Source: Polydactylus sextarius (taxonomy: Eukaryota > Chordata > Actinopteri > Polynemidae). Taken from it: a stretch of DNA of 64,000 nucleotides. Below the pieces are notes generated by a model. The model made no database searches and had not been told where the DNA came from. It worked only from the letters and a program-made list of their open reading frames with translations. Positions 54,301 to 61,775 of this stretch are shown one piece after another. The position numbers were made by a program, and so were the translations under genes. The stretch's first letter is position 1. Each line of letters starts with the position of its first letter. The stretch covers positions 13,277,555 through 13,341,554 of the forward strand of contig CM028931.1 in the NCBI GenBank assembly GCA_016801845.1. The letters run 5' to 3'.

Positions 54301-56580
54301 AGCAGCTACTTTTTTTTTTTTTCTAAATCCTCCTCTTTATTTATTTAATTTTTTTAATCATGTTTCTTCCTCCCTTTCCATCTAATAGTCTGCAGTGTAA
54401 AGTGCTGGCAGGATCTGAGAGGCATTACGGCAGATTAGAGCACCAGGAAGACAGAACAGCTGGTCGGGATCACCAGCTCTCTCACACTTACTTACACCGT
54501 TTTAATTAGTTGCAGGCAGTGCAGGAAATGTGACACGCACCGTGGTGTAGCTCCACAGTTGTGCATATGCACGTGCAAAAAGAAGAAAATTGGCACAGAA
54601 GTTCGCAGAAGCACAGGATCACAGTAATACATATTCCATCGAGCTGTTTCTTGTAACCTCCCACTGAAGTGGATGTGCAAACAAAGTCAAACACGCACTT
54701 TACACCACATCACAGGGGAGAGACCTTTAATGTTTTGAGTAAGGTCTCAAACTCGTACTCAAACAGTGTTAGAAGGTTCTTATCGCTGCGGGCTGCGTGG
54801 CAAACTTTAATATCAAAATCCCATAAAGCTGTCCTCTCATCTTTCACCTCTCTCCCTCTCACATTTTCCTTTAATCCTCCTCAAATATCTCTCTGCACCG
54901 CCAAGAGTCTCTTATAACAGGAGTGTATTATTTTAATTCTGGTATTGTCTTTAGATTAGGACTGCAGGCTTATATGGAAGTCACAGTAAAGTCCTTTCAA
55001 TTTCCCCACAGCACAAAAAAAAAATAGATTTGATCAGTGCAAATAGCCATGTAGGAAGTTTTAAAGAAATCAGTGGCTTAATGGCTTAATGTAGGTACTG
55101 GTACCTAAAGAGACCTAAATCGCCATAGTCTGCGGTGCTGCAGCATGACATTTGAGAAAATTAAAACTTCAACAGGTCTGACAAGGTTTCTTGGAGTTAG
55201 GATTGATGGCGAGAACTTGCACAGCGTGACTCAAAATGAAATGTTTTTTAATTAACTGAAATACGGTTCCAGTTTCTGAAAACTGTTTTAATTGCACATT
55301 TTCCTCCCCGCTAAATGAGCTAATAGAATTCAGGAGGTAGAAGTAGAGGGAGAGTAAAAGGGTAGAGGCTGAGGCCAAGTCATGAAAGAGGGAATAAGGT
55401 GAGGAGGTGGAGAGAGACAATGGGTTTGCCTGCTGATTATCCCTCAGAGGTGCAAATGAACTGAGTTTCATCGTCGCTCAAGGAATGGCCAGGTCAGAGT
55501 CCATCCTCTCCTCTGGTTCCTCCACTCACTCACCCTTCACTGTTTCCTCTCCTCAGTATGCAGCTGCTCTTTCACACTTGGTTTATTTCTTATCCAATAA
55601 AACTACATAGTCATAGGTGCACAGCAAATTCAATCTGTCCATCTATCTGTCAAGCTATCCAGGAACAAAACTAGAAACAAAGGTAATTTTGTGTTCACTG
55701 GCTGTGGTTTAGAGAGTACAGGGTGAAGGGATTCAGAGCGGGATGGCCTGCCCCCATCACTATTCATGAGAGCAGAGAAGGATCTTGAAACCCCACAGGA
55801 ACTGCACGTCTGACATACCTCCACTGAGTCTCCTGTCTCCTTTTCTTCTCATCTTGCTCTGCTGCAGTGATTTATTCATTTGCTATATCAAAGATTCCCC
55901 AGGTGAAGAGCAGCATATGTGTGTGGGCGCAATGCATGTGCACATGCGTGTGCAAGTGAGCATTAAGTGTGGCATTTACGGGCCTGTGGGTGGATGAATC
56001 CGTTATTTAGTTTGTGTGTGTGTGTGTGTATTTTGAGTGGGGGGATGGGGGGGATGTGTGGGGGTGGGGGGGTGGGGGTGGAGAGGGACTTTAAACCGTA
56101 AACACAGGCCAGAGCCTGTAATGAGACAGGGAGGGAGGGACAGCACTGCAACAAATGCTAATAACCTACAAATTAATGAGATACAGAGACTCACAAACAG
56201 ACACATACACACACACACATGATCATCTCATTCCAGAGAAAAACAGGTGCCCTGAACACGTCAACAGGCCTCTGAGGCAACAGTTTACCACTGACCTCTG
56301 TACGTGTCCGTTTTTATCACAAAACACTTTTCCTATCTTCCTTCCTCTGCAGACACATCTCAGCTTGCAGGCGTCTCTCTGACCTCAGCTTTAATCTCCT
56401 CCGGTCCAGCCATGCCTCCCTCTCCGTGGGTGGAATCTTGTTCCTGTCCGCTGGGTTTTGCGGGTCAGTTTTGCGAGCGATGCGCCCCAGGATTCACCCG
56501 GGAAGTCCCCAGCCGAGGGCCTCTCTCAGCTTGTGTGCCCTGCAACTGCCACAAGCATGGAAGCTGCCACCCTGAGACAG
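7825..56580 (+). CDS. lamc3: Laminin subunit gamma-3, partial gene (10 internal exons)
   Basis: Ten exons, at 7825-7955, 10148-10314, 22523-22711, 23783-23900, 29321-29419, 30315-30451, 30684-30803, 41054-41252, 54025-54134 and 56353-56580, join in frame into about 499 residues without a stop. The domain order is end of LN domain, LE1 to LE4, a split LE repeat, laminin IV type A, the rest of the split LE and the start of the next LE. This order is that of gamma-1 and gamma-3 chains; gamma-2 lacks an LN domain. From memory of the families, stretches such as LLISLDRLNTFGD, DFSVGGRCKCNGHASEC and CAPGF-REVP fit gamma-3 better than gamma-1. The product is a secreted basement-membrane protein that trimerises with alpha and beta chains. 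Both ends of the gene lie outside the window. Exons make up about 3% of the span. Confidence 0.88.
7956..10147 (+). other. lamc3: lamc3 intron A-B
   Basis: A 2,192 bp GT-AG intron in phase 2. It is AT-rich, with a TTAGC-rich low-complexity patch at about 8500-8585 of the kind seen in fish dispersed repeats. The region at about 8310-8400 (acacaattaatcgaa followed by an A-rich stretch) may be a degenerate transposon end. No convincing gene. Confidence 0.85.
10148..10314 (+). CDS. lamc3: lamc3 exon B: laminin EGF-like repeat 1
   Basis: The first base completes the Arg codon split by the previous intron, and 55 codons follow from CKCNGHASEC to SANECL. All eight cysteines of one laminin-type EGF (LE) repeat are present in the order expected (CKC, SEC, LVC, SC, DC, RC, NEC). 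The PFYQDRPWARAT stretch between the seventh and eighth Cys is typical of gamma-chain LE1. The acceptor is ccttag and the donor gtgagt, leaving phase 1. LE1 packs against the LN globule at the tip of the short arm. Confidence 0.94.
10760..11382. mobile_element. MITE-like element with imperfect terminal inverted repeats
   Basis: The left end reads aaaggttccata (10760-10771) and the right end reads tatgggaccttt (11370-11381). These are inverted copies with one mismatch in 12, and partial pairing extends inward. Internal text such as 'cataaagcaggtttaggtgc' matches a short fish repeat that I recall. There is no transposase. The flanks are AT-rich and a target duplication is not clear. Confidence 0.55.
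11509..11542. repeat. TATG tetranucleotide microsatellite
   Basis: About seven tandem units of tatg with one interruption (gcatg). Confidence 0.95.
12463..12480. repeat. Short CAG trinucleotide run
   Basis: Six tandem trinucleotide units. A minus-strand open frame reads them as an alanine run, but it is not supported as a gene. Confidence 0.9.
14150..14310 (+). repeat. Fish dispersed-repeat relic (GCTAAGTTAGCC type)
   Basis: The order 'gctagctgtttccccgtctcc ... acaaagctaagttagccagg ... tgtagcttcatatttagc' corresponds to a common teleost interspersed repeat as I recall it. A related fragment occurs around 36050-36130. Confidence 0.55.
15642..15666. repeat. Poly-T run (25 T)
   Basis: An uninterrupted T run. 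It could be the tail of a minus-strand retroelement, but nothing recognisable adjoins it. Confidence 0.9.
18349..18381. repeat. TA microsatellite
   Basis: A short TA stretch (atataatata) followed by an uninterrupted TA run to 18381. Confidence 0.95.
21043..21475 (+). repeat. Dispersed 'tcactgtgacct' family, copy 1
   Basis: Begins ggaggtattatgtttac, continues with 'gtctgtccatctgttccattc' and then repeats units of the form 'actgattag ... ttgatggtcaaaggt ... tgtgacctcac'. Related copies lie at 34110, 36165, 45500 and 56845, all on the + strand. Each copy contains subrepeats roughly 150 bases apart. Class is unknown to me. Confidence 0.75.
22523..22711 (+). CDS. lamc3: lamc3 exon C: EGF-like repeat 2 and start of repeat 3
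   Basis: The acceptor is gctcgcag after a long CT-rich tract, and the donor is gtaaaa. With the base carried from exon B the first codon reads Lys, giving ...ECLKCNCSGRSDEC; related chains I recall have Pro at this linker position. The motif YRSTGSGGRC is the gamma-chain signature of LE2, and its eight cysteines are complete by EEPC. The last nine residues, LPCNCNING (the final Gly split), begin LE3. NCS here is a formal N-glycosylation sequon, but it lies between disulfide cysteines. Confidence 0.94.
22712..23782 (+). other. lamc3: lamc3 intron C-D
   Basis: A 1,071 bp phase 1 intron, AT-rich, ending in a T/C-rich tract before the acceptor. It contains a short GA run at about 23290-23304. 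Nothing else recognised. Confidence 0.88.
23783..23900 (+). CDS. lamc3: lamc3 exon D: EGF-like repeat 3
   Basis: The acceptor is actctcag and the donor gtgaac; the exon enters in phase 1 and leaves in phase 2. It encodes SVSLQCDVEGRCACRVGV through GFHSLGPGGC. With the two cysteines from exon C this makes a full eight-cysteine LE3. The FHSL-GC ending is the usual close of this repeat in gamma chains. The exon is notably GC-rich and contains CpGs compared with the AT-rich introns around it. Confidence 0.93.
23901..29320 (+). other. lamc3: lamc3 intron D-E (5.4 kb)
   Basis: A phase 2 intron of 5,420 bp. It holds a (CA)11 microsatellite at 28621-28642, an A-rich stretch near 26740-26770 followed by 'tctatgacccctttaa' that resembles a fish transposon end, and short unique sequence. 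No reading frame longer than about 92 codons occurs, and none is recognisable apart from the frame that runs into exon E. Confidence 0.85.
28621..28642. repeat. (CA)11 microsatellite
   Basis: Eleven uninterrupted CA units. Confidence 0.95.
29321..29419 (+). CDS. lamc3: lamc3 exon E: first part of EGF-like repeat 4
   Basis: The acceptor is gtcttgcag and the donor gtgtgt, with phase 2 at both ends. The exon encodes 32 full codons starting PCECDPSGSVGDC and running to EGQSCD plus a split Arg. It holds six of the eight LE4 cysteines; the seventh and eighth are in the next exon. Its length of 99 bp is divisible by three and its phases are symmetric, so skipping it would keep the frame but destroy LE4. 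Confidence 0.92.
29420..30314 (+). other. lamc3: lamc3 intron E-F
   Basis: An 895 bp phase 2 intron. It contains an 18-A run near 29668-29685 and a C-rich patch around 30139-30162. No gene seen. Confidence 0.88.
30315..30451 (+). CDS. lamc3: lamc3 exon F: end of EGF-like repeat 4 and first half of split LE
   Basis: The acceptor is tatacag and the donor gtaatt, going from phase 2 to phase 1. The reading CKPGFFNLQQVNPVGC supplies the last two cysteines of LE4. CFCFGHSLAC then opens the LE repeat that is interrupted by the laminin IV type A domain in gamma chains. The exon ends in VNITSDFIE, where the IV-A domain begins. NIT is a plausible N-glycosylation site. The cysteine motif PCFCFGHS is strongly diagnostic of laminin gamma chains at this junction. 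Confidence 0.93.
30452..30683 (+). other. lamc3: lamc3 intron F-G (232 bp)
   Basis: The shortest intron of the window, phase 1, AT-rich, without a recognisable repeat. Confidence 0.9.
30684..30803 (+). CDS. lamc3: lamc3 exon G: laminin IV type A domain, part 1
   Basis: The acceptor is cctccag and the donor gtgagt; phase 1 at both ends, 120 bp. The exon encodes DHDGWSGEFSGGQEYPLLW through EEDIGFYKAP. The DGW motif and the YKAPEKFLG junction with the next exon are recognisable features of the IV-A domain. It sits only 232 bp after exon F, the shortest intron in the window. This domain is fast-evolving, so the middle of the exon shows little fixed sequence. Confidence 0.9.
34015..34076. repeat. 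27-bp inverted repeat with 8-nt loop
   Basis: Arms 34015-34041 and 34050-34076 are inverted copies with 25 of 27 positions matching, separated by ctggtagt. The outer half is a TAGAA/TTCTA pentanucleotide repeat; the inner half (actttgttt / aaacaaagt) is not. Confidence 0.9.
34110..34370 (+). repeat. Dispersed 'tcactgtgacct' family, copy 2
   Basis: Contains two tandem subunits, each with 'aactgatta', a TTTGT-(C/T)-G-style linker and 'cactgtga'. Starts about 35 bases after the fold-back at 34015-34076. Confidence 0.7.
36165..36640 (+). repeat. Dispersed 'tcactgtgacct' family, copy 3, interrupted
   Basis: Family text at about 36165-36260 ('caaaagtcaaggtcactgtga') and again at about 36405-36640 ('ttggcacaaatgttcaattggac') is separated by the LINE-like tail at about 36265-36400, so the tail appears to have inserted into the older repeat. 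Confidence 0.65.
36265..36400 (+). mobile_element. LINE-like 3' tail inserted in dispersed repeat
   Basis: The sequence 'gttgcaccgtggagctgaaag ... ggcaataaagttgatatttacttactta' has the shape of a truncated non-LTR retrotransposon 3' end: an AATAAA-type signal followed by a short tandem tail. No coding part remains. Confidence 0.5.
38290..38450 (+). repeat. Relic of CAAGTC-rich fish repeat
   Basis: 'tgtcaagtcaaaaggctagag', 'ccaagtgaagtcacaagtcac', 'gattttgtcacgtcg' and 'tgattcaagtctgagtga' follow the order of a common fish repeat built from CAAGTC motifs, as I recall it. Confidence 0.5.
40295..40315. repeat. Poly-T run (21 T)
   Basis: An uninterrupted T run in the intron before exon H. No associated element recognised. 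Confidence 0.9.
40480..40518. repeat. G-rich tract, possible G-quadruplex
   Basis: On the + (transcribed-sense) strand, GTG units pass into runs of five to seven G separated by single A or AA. At least four runs of four or more G are present, which meets the usual quadruplex pattern. Confidence 0.85.
40690..40905 (+). mobile_element. LINE-like 3' tail relic
   Basis: An AT-rich stretch ends in 'tgtgaatttcccgctgtggg actattaaagg', which resembles the usual end of truncated fish L2/Rex-type LINE copies, as I recall it. No reverse transcriptase frame is present. Confidence 0.55.
41054..41252 (+). CDS. lamc3: lamc3 exon H: laminin IV type A domain, part 2
   Basis: The acceptor is ctctttag, preceded by an uninterrupted run of 11 C (41036-41046). 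The donor is gtacaa. The exon enters in phase 1 and leaves in phase 2. It encodes EKFLGHQAYSYGQLLSITF through LTPRHSFIV. KFLG followed by YSYGQ is the most conserved segment of laminin IV-A domains, and LLLQGSGITL is the matching later strand. 199 bp is not a multiple of three, so skipping it would break the frame. Confidence 0.93.
42132..43353 (+). mobile_element. Degenerate Tc1/mariner-like transposon
   Basis: The ends are inverted copies: ccataacattttgaccac (42132-42149) and gtggtcataatgttgtgg (43336-43353), 16 of 18 matching. Inside, in + orientation, broken pieces match a Tc1-type transposase from memory: SKFDKG near 42267, EEHMAPGCTMGR near 42875, and LTWPPD near 43097, which lies in the catalytic region. 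Stops, frameshifts and deletions disable it. About 210 bp of foreign sequence is nested at about 42553-42766. Confidence 0.8.
42553..42766 (+). repeat. Fish repeat nested in Tc1-like relic
   Basis: 'tttataccgcatttttact', 'caaagcactttacactacag' and 'ccattcacctatttacatcc' followed by 'ggggcaacttggggttcac' match a common teleost interspersed repeat as I recall it. Its position inside the transposase relic implies later insertion. Confidence 0.6.
45500..45718 (+). repeat. Dispersed 'tcactgtgacct' family, copy 4
   Basis: Contains 'aaggatgaactgactagat' and 'aggtcacggtgacctcacac', and is cut off at its 3' side by the MITE at 45719. Confidence 0.7.
45719..46467. mobile_element. hAT-like MITE (about 749 bp)
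   Basis: Terminal agaggtgtcaa (45720-45730) and ttgacacctct (46455-46465) are perfect 11-bp inverted repeats. The subterminal parts are rich in 'agtac' and 'acttgagta' motifs, as in a widespread fish non-autonomous family that I recall. No transposase frame is present. Flanks acagggac and acaggact could be a decayed 8-bp target duplication, which would fit hAT. It inserted into dispersed-family copy 4. Confidence 0.7.
53102..53324 (+). mobile_element. Internally deleted Tc1-like copy
   Basis: Ends ccacaacattaaa (53102-53114) and tttaatgttgtgg (53312-53324) are perfect 13-bp inverted repeats. Between them, 'atgttcggctgggaaacctt', 'accacctacctgaacattgc' and 'ctcatgggtcagagcaacac' are scraps of the same transposase type as at 42132. 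At about 223 bp it has lost most of the gene. Confidence 0.75.
54025..54134 (+). CDS. lamc3: lamc3 exon I: laminin IV type A domain, part 3
   Basis: The acceptor is catccctcag and the donor gtaaga, going from phase 2 to phase 1. It encodes LYENEKKFQPQLSAFEFQNL through WISNAGGQN. The pattern aromatic-x-F-Q-x-L-L-x-N-L-T is the conserved end region of IV-A domains. HNLT is a likely N-glycosylation site. The exon lies 12.8 kb downstream of exon H, the largest complete intron here, and about 700 bp downstream of a Tc1-like relic. Confidence 0.91.
54135..56352 (+). other. lamc3: lamc3 intron I-J
   Basis: A phase 1 intron of 2,218 bp. It contains a TG run at about 56011-56028 followed by a strongly G-rich tract (56039-56081) about 270 bp before the acceptor of exon J. 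No gene seen. Confidence 0.88.
56011..56081. repeat. TG run followed by G-rich tract
   Basis: A TG run (56011-56028) leads after ten bases into a tract of G runs up to seven long (56039-56081) on the + strand, with quadruplex-type spacing. It lies about 270 bp upstream of the exon J acceptor. Confidence 0.88.
56353..56580 (+). CDS. lamc3: lamc3 exon J: end of laminin IV-A, rest of split LE, start of next LE
   Basis: The acceptor is ctctgcag and the donor gtaatg; phase 1 at both ends, 228 bp. The reading begins YTSQLAGVSLTSALIS, the final strand of IV-A. WVESCSCPLGFAGQFCERC then resumes the interrupted LE repeat, and CVPCNCHKHGSCHPETG opens the next. The WVE-C-CP-G--GQFCE motif is diagnostic for the laminin short arm after domain IV. 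The following exon should begin by completing a Gly codon and supplying a VC-C motif; I did not find it before the window ends. Confidence 0.93.
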
Positions 56581-56844
56581 GTAATGACTGAGATGTTTAC
56601 AGTATATTTGCCTTATAGACTGTATTCACATAATAAATCTAGTTAATGTCAGGACGCTGTGATGATGTTGGTTCCACTTCGCTGACAACCAATCAGCAAT
56701 GTTTCTGTTTCAGTGACTCCTGTAGCTACAGCCAAGTCGTAAACACGGAAGTGTTTCTGATCCCCAACATTTATCTCATATGACTTGACTTTAATGAAAG
56801 ATGCTAATCAATATGGCATTATGGGAAGTGTAGGATTTTTAATA

Positions 56845-57600
56845 CCTCAATCCATCCCATTCTTGTGATCGCAATATCCCAAAGAAGTCATGAGGGAATC
56901 CTTTTTAAATTTGGCACAAATGTTCACTTGGACTCAAAACTCAAAGGTGACAGAGAATCAAAAAGGGTTTTTATGTCTTCTTTTACCAATTTGGAACATT
57001 AGTCCACTCACATTTAGGAACATGCGTTAAGTGCTAGAAATTCTGAACATCTCCTTTTCGTAGAAATTCCTCTTTTAGAGATGTCCGCTAGAAAATGGGT
57101 CATTTTCAAAAGTGGCAGTGAAGGCAGCCAATCCAATTCATAATAAGGTTTCCAGTTAAGCCTGAAAAGATGCCAAATAGGTGCAAAACTGTGCATTTAA
57201 ACCCCCACCCTAAAATATCTTTTTGAGAGAGGTTTTTAGGAAGCTTCTGAGACATTACACATCCAACCAACATTTTATTCTGTATGTCACATCACAGAAC
57301 AAGGATCAAACTCCATTTTGATCCTCCATTAACCATTCTCTGTCACCTTTAACTGATTACTTTCTAGTGGTCAAGGTCAATTTGACCTCAGGAAACACAG
57401 TTTTTTGCCAAGGGAACACAAAATCTCAGGAATGCCATGAGTTGACAATGTTCACCCAGACTCACAAATTAATTAATATGATTTTAGTGGCGAAAGATCA
57501 AAGATCAGTGGCCATTATGACCACAAACTCACAAAAAATGGTTTCGGCCCTGTCTACACTGTATGAGATATGTCAAACCCACATGAAGTGATTACATTTT
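56845..57600 (+). repeat. Dispersed 'tcactgtgacct' family, copy 5, split by a MITE
   Basis: Left part 56845-56942 has 'cattcttgtgatcgcaata' and 'ttggcacaaatgttcacttg'. The right part 57351-57600 resumes with 'aactgattac' and 'gtggtcaaggtcaatttgac'. The break coincides exactly with the inverted-repeat element at 56943-57350. Confidence 0.72.
56943..57350. mobile_element. 408 bp MITE with 16-bp perfect terminal inverted repeats
   Basis: aaaggtgacagagaat (56943-56958) and attctctgtcaccttt (57335-57350) are perfect inverted copies. The element sits inside dispersed-family copy 5, whose text is continuous without it. The flanks share a short 'aact', so the target duplication is short or decayed and the superfamily is open. 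Confidence 0.75.
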
Positions 57601-57639
57601 GGTTAGAGGTCAACATATTCCACAACTGCCATAACACAA

Positions 57640-57680
57640 ATAAATTCAAATACTTTATTTGTCCACAAAAGGGAATTTAA
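57640..57680 (-). mobile_element. LINE-like 3' tail, minus strand
   Basis: Read on the minus strand: 'ttaaattcccttttgtgg' then 'acaaataaagtatttgaatt'. This is the usual end of truncated fish LINE copies as I recall it. Only the extreme 3' end remains. Confidence 0.55.
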
Positions 57681-58878
57681 AACCTGCAAATGAGCGTCAT
57701 CTATGTTGTGCTGGAAGCAAAGATTTAGGAATATATTTAAAACTCGTACACACAACATACACATCCGGTTTTTGTCCTGACTAAGACATATTTTCTCTTT
57801 TGGTGTGGCAGTAGAAAAAAATATGAACTAAACAATTCCACTACCCCTACCAGTACATTTCAGAACAATTCATTTTCCCAACTTTATGGAATACAATGCA
57901 ATATAAGTTTTAAGAAAGAACGTAAATCAGCAAACTCGATGTACCAGTAACCCAGCTTGTATAAAAAGAAAAGGAAAAAGCATTACTTTTCTTGAAATTC
58001 CCCTAGGACCTCGGTTGAGTAACACTTTACTTTTTGTTAAAAGATCGATTTAGAATAGCACTGTAGTGTTATAGAATATAAAAGTGATCCAAGTTGCTAG
58101 TTAGACAATAAAGTCATTCCTCTGAAGCATTCATCTTGTGTAACATGACATGAGGGATCATCAGAAGTCGTTGAGACAATATTTCCTGTCACCATGCCTC
58201 TGAGAGAGTAAAGGGAACGGAAAGAAATGCAGCCGGTTCGACTGAAGCTTTTTTTTTTTCTGTCGTTCCTGAACTGACATTTAGTCATCATCACTTCAAG
58301 GGAACATAACTCACTCATCCCTCAGGGGCATTGGCAAGCTATCACTCAAAGTGAGAACTGGATGGCTGTGCTAATACAACAATATCCTCATTTCACACAG
58401 CTAATCTTTATAATAACACCTAAAATCGAGGTGTGTATTTAATGCACCTGACATTTTTATGGGAGACAATAACAACAGCTGCACAGCCCTTTCAGCTTCA
58501 TATCCTAAACACAACGTCACGTAAGTGACAGAAGTAAAACAGCAGCTGTTGGCTGTGTAAACAAGTCAACCTGTATGTGGTTATTTATGTGTCTGTGGGT
58601 GTTTACCATATGCACTCGCTTTTATTTCGCTCCCCTAGTCTTTTCCACACTATCTCGCTCTCGCAGCTTTAAACAAGTCTCCCCGTCACACTGAAAGCAG
58701 ACTACTATCCCGTCCAAGGTCCCACCCTCCCATCTTTTATCTTCTTTCAATCTCTCTCTTCCTCCTCGTCTCCCTCTCCTACCCTCCAACTTAAAGTCTC
58801 AGAGATCTGACCTAGTTAGGAAAAGCCTGAAGCTTTGACTGAGAGAGTGTGTCTTATGTTTGTGTGTTTATATGATTT

Positions 58879-58895
58879 TGTGTGTGTGTGTGTGT
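58879..58895. repeat. (TG)8 microsatellite
   Basis: Eight uninterrupted TG units in the intron after exon J. Confidence 0.9.
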
Positions 58896-61399
58896 CTGTC
58901 TGAGGTCCGGAAGCAAGTCTGGTATCAGTGCTTGCCTGCCTCCTTCCTAATTAGACTTGTTAACCGCCTCATGGCTAATGATGTCTAATTTGTGTGCAGA
59001 TTTCCTGTGTCTCTTATGTCTCTTCTCAATCTGGATGTCTCTCTTTCACACACACATACACACACACTTCTCTCTGCCTCCTCTTGGTCCCCAGACTCCC
59101 TACTCAGCCTCATGCTGTCTTCGACTTCCTTCTTCCTCAGCTAGGATTGCACCTGCTCACCCTTGCACCCTCTCTACTCACCTTGACTTTGTTTTTTGTA
59201 TTTTTAGCGTCCTTGACTCCCCTCCGTGCGGGCTCCTCTCGACTTTCCACTCACCGGATATACTTCCTAAAGCTTTTGCAGGTGTATTTCTTTTTGTATC
59301 AATACGCCCAAGTTCCTCGGGATGTGTAATTTATAAGCACTTTTATGTAGAGCAGGATTTAGTGTCAACAATAACCTCATCTTCTGAGAGCAGATGTGAG
59401 AAAGAAAAAGCGGTGCGAGCTAAATAAAAAGTCAGTTCTTTATTGAAAGTGTCAGAAGGTAGGAGAAAGTTGTCTGAAACAGCAATGTGCTTGCATGTTT
59501 GGCCTAAGCTGTTAAAAGGCAAACTCTTCTTTTTATTAATGAACCTTTTTAGCAGTTGAACATCAAAGTAGCTCGACATTAGCATCACTTAGCATCTTAA
59601 TAGAGTTCACGCCTCGTGTGTCCCCACGGACTCGAGAATATTCTGCAGCACACGTGCTTTTGAGGATCTAAAAACTAAAAATATTTGTAGTGTCACATAA
59701 AGGATGAATGAGTGTTAAATATGGAGCTGAGTCATAGATCATGGTGTCCTTTGGCATGACGCTTTTGGACTGAATAGCATCAGTGAAATTAGCCTTGCTT
59801 TTCCAAATGGATGATGGCATGTCATCGTCTGAAGGCCTGCTGACTTGTCTTTAATTTAAAAAAAAATAAAATAGAAAGAGGGGAGAAAACAAACACCAGA
59901 AGCTCTCCATAAATCTATAAGTTAAGGTCAAGGGGAACTATCAAAGTAAGTCGATTCATCAGTAACCCTGTTCATCATTTGTCACCGGGCAGGCGGACCA
60001 ACCTGCTGTTTCTCCTATCAGAATCCTAATTGCTGTATAATTACCTAACGACTTGTATCATCATGCAGGGTGTGCCCACAGACAGAATTGGGATGGAGTT
60101 TATTCACTGGCTGCCGAGGGAAACCGCATCCAATGGTGCTTCATAATCATGATTTATTAACACTCTCTGAGTCGTGTCGGTTCTGTTTGCTGTAGCGCGA
60201 CACAACAGATTGGAAATGTTAATATTTGGGCTGGAACGAGTAAATTGCCATTTCTGCTGAGCACCGGTGCTGCCGGGCTGATGAAGTCAAACATATGTCC
60301 TCTAGATATAAAAAAAATGGGTGTAGCATGTGTGTTTCCATGGTTTTTTTGGACGGTAACATTGATTTCAGTGTCACACTGGACTGGTTATGCTTCTATA
60401 CAAAGTGTATGCTGTGTTAATTGCATACAGACCATCAATAAAATTGGGCAGAGGCCATAATTTATAAGCTCGAGGGAGGGTGCTAAGAGATGATTGGAAT
60501 GTATATATAAAATGGAGACACACAATTTGCCCTACAGCCCACACTGTAGGGGAGCACTCATTAATCACCTAAACAAATGAAACACATGATGCTCTCGACA
60601 TTGTACTCCCTGAAGAACACTGAGCATTAGGGTGCTGCATTAGAGTAGAGTTCCTCTGTTAGCCCTGTTTCCTAATAGACCTGTGTTAGTCCTCCATGGT
60701 GCACCACACTTATTAAACTCATATCTTTAAAGAACAGTGCCATCTAAGGAAGGTCGCCTGTTCCATCTGATACGAGTCCGCAATTAATTTCACAAGGCCA
60801 CTCCTCACTCTTCTATGTTAAATCATTATTCGTAGGATGTGCTACTCAGCCTCTGAAAGTAGTATGAGATGGAGTTCGGAAGACCCAGCTGAGAGAGTCT
60901 CATGAAAAGAGTATTTGTAGCCTGTATGCTTGTGACAACTTTTTTTTAAGGTTCATATGAACCAAATGACTTAAGTGGCCTCTTTATTTTTACTCTAGTG
61001 CCTCCATGATGTTTGTGATTTCTAATTAAATATTTTTTCAGGCCGATCAATCAGTTCTTAGAAAGATTGTTATTAGATTTGGTGATATTGAACTTAAATT
61101 GTCAAATAGTTTAGTTTAAAACCTGAAAACACTTATGAAACTCCCATGAGGCTCAGCTGCACATTGCGTTTCAAGCTGATTAGCTGACTTTAACCAGCTA
61201 ACACACTAAACTAAGTTGTTAAATGTGATTGACACTACTTGTCTAAATGCTGTTAGCATTTAGCTTGTTGAGCAGCAAGCCAAACCATGGACCCTTCAGT
61301 CCAAGATGTTTTCCAGCTTTAAGAAAGAGCCGTATGTCTTTAATTACATAATATCAACCGCCTTTAAATATTTAATATCAGGACAGATAGTGTGTGTTT

Positions 61400-61426
61400 T
61401 TTGTTGTTGTTGTTGTTGTTGTTGTT
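61400..61426. repeat. (TTG)9 microsatellite
   Basis: Nine uninterrupted trinucleotide units. Confidence 0.93.
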
Positions 61427-61756
61427 TTCAAGAGTTTCACTTTTCTTCTTGGCCTGTTTTTTAGGCAGCAAAAACTTCCTCATTTTCATTCAAGACGATG
61501 CACCAGACTGGTCGTGCTAAATCTTTCTTGTCTAAACTAATTTCACCAATGGAAAGGTTGAAACCTTTTCAAATCAGCGATCTCTCACACTGTGGCTAGA
61601 CGCCAAAGAGGGCAGACAGAGTGTGCATCTTTCTTCTCTTTCTGTATCTTTCTGTGTGTTTTTGTGTAAAAATAAATGCACCAGTTGTGAGGAGATAAGT
61701 AAAGCGTATTGAATAGGATCAGCAGGAGAAATTACATGGTAAGATTCATTCTAACC

Positions 61757-61775
61757 ACTGACTGACTGACTGACT
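61757..61775. repeat. ACTG tetranucleotide repeat
   Basis: Between four and five tandem ACTG units. Confidence 0.9.

Noticed and set aside
58230..58260. ggttcgact followed by ten T, resembling a pol III B box and terminator
   Set aside because: No A box or foldable structure upstream; probably chance next to a T run.
58957..59427. 156-codon + strand open frame, the longest in the window
   Set aside because: Its composition is dominated by CT-rich low-complexity sequence and CA repeats. It shows no recognisable domain, and it lies inside the lamc3 intron after exon J without supporting splice or promoter context.
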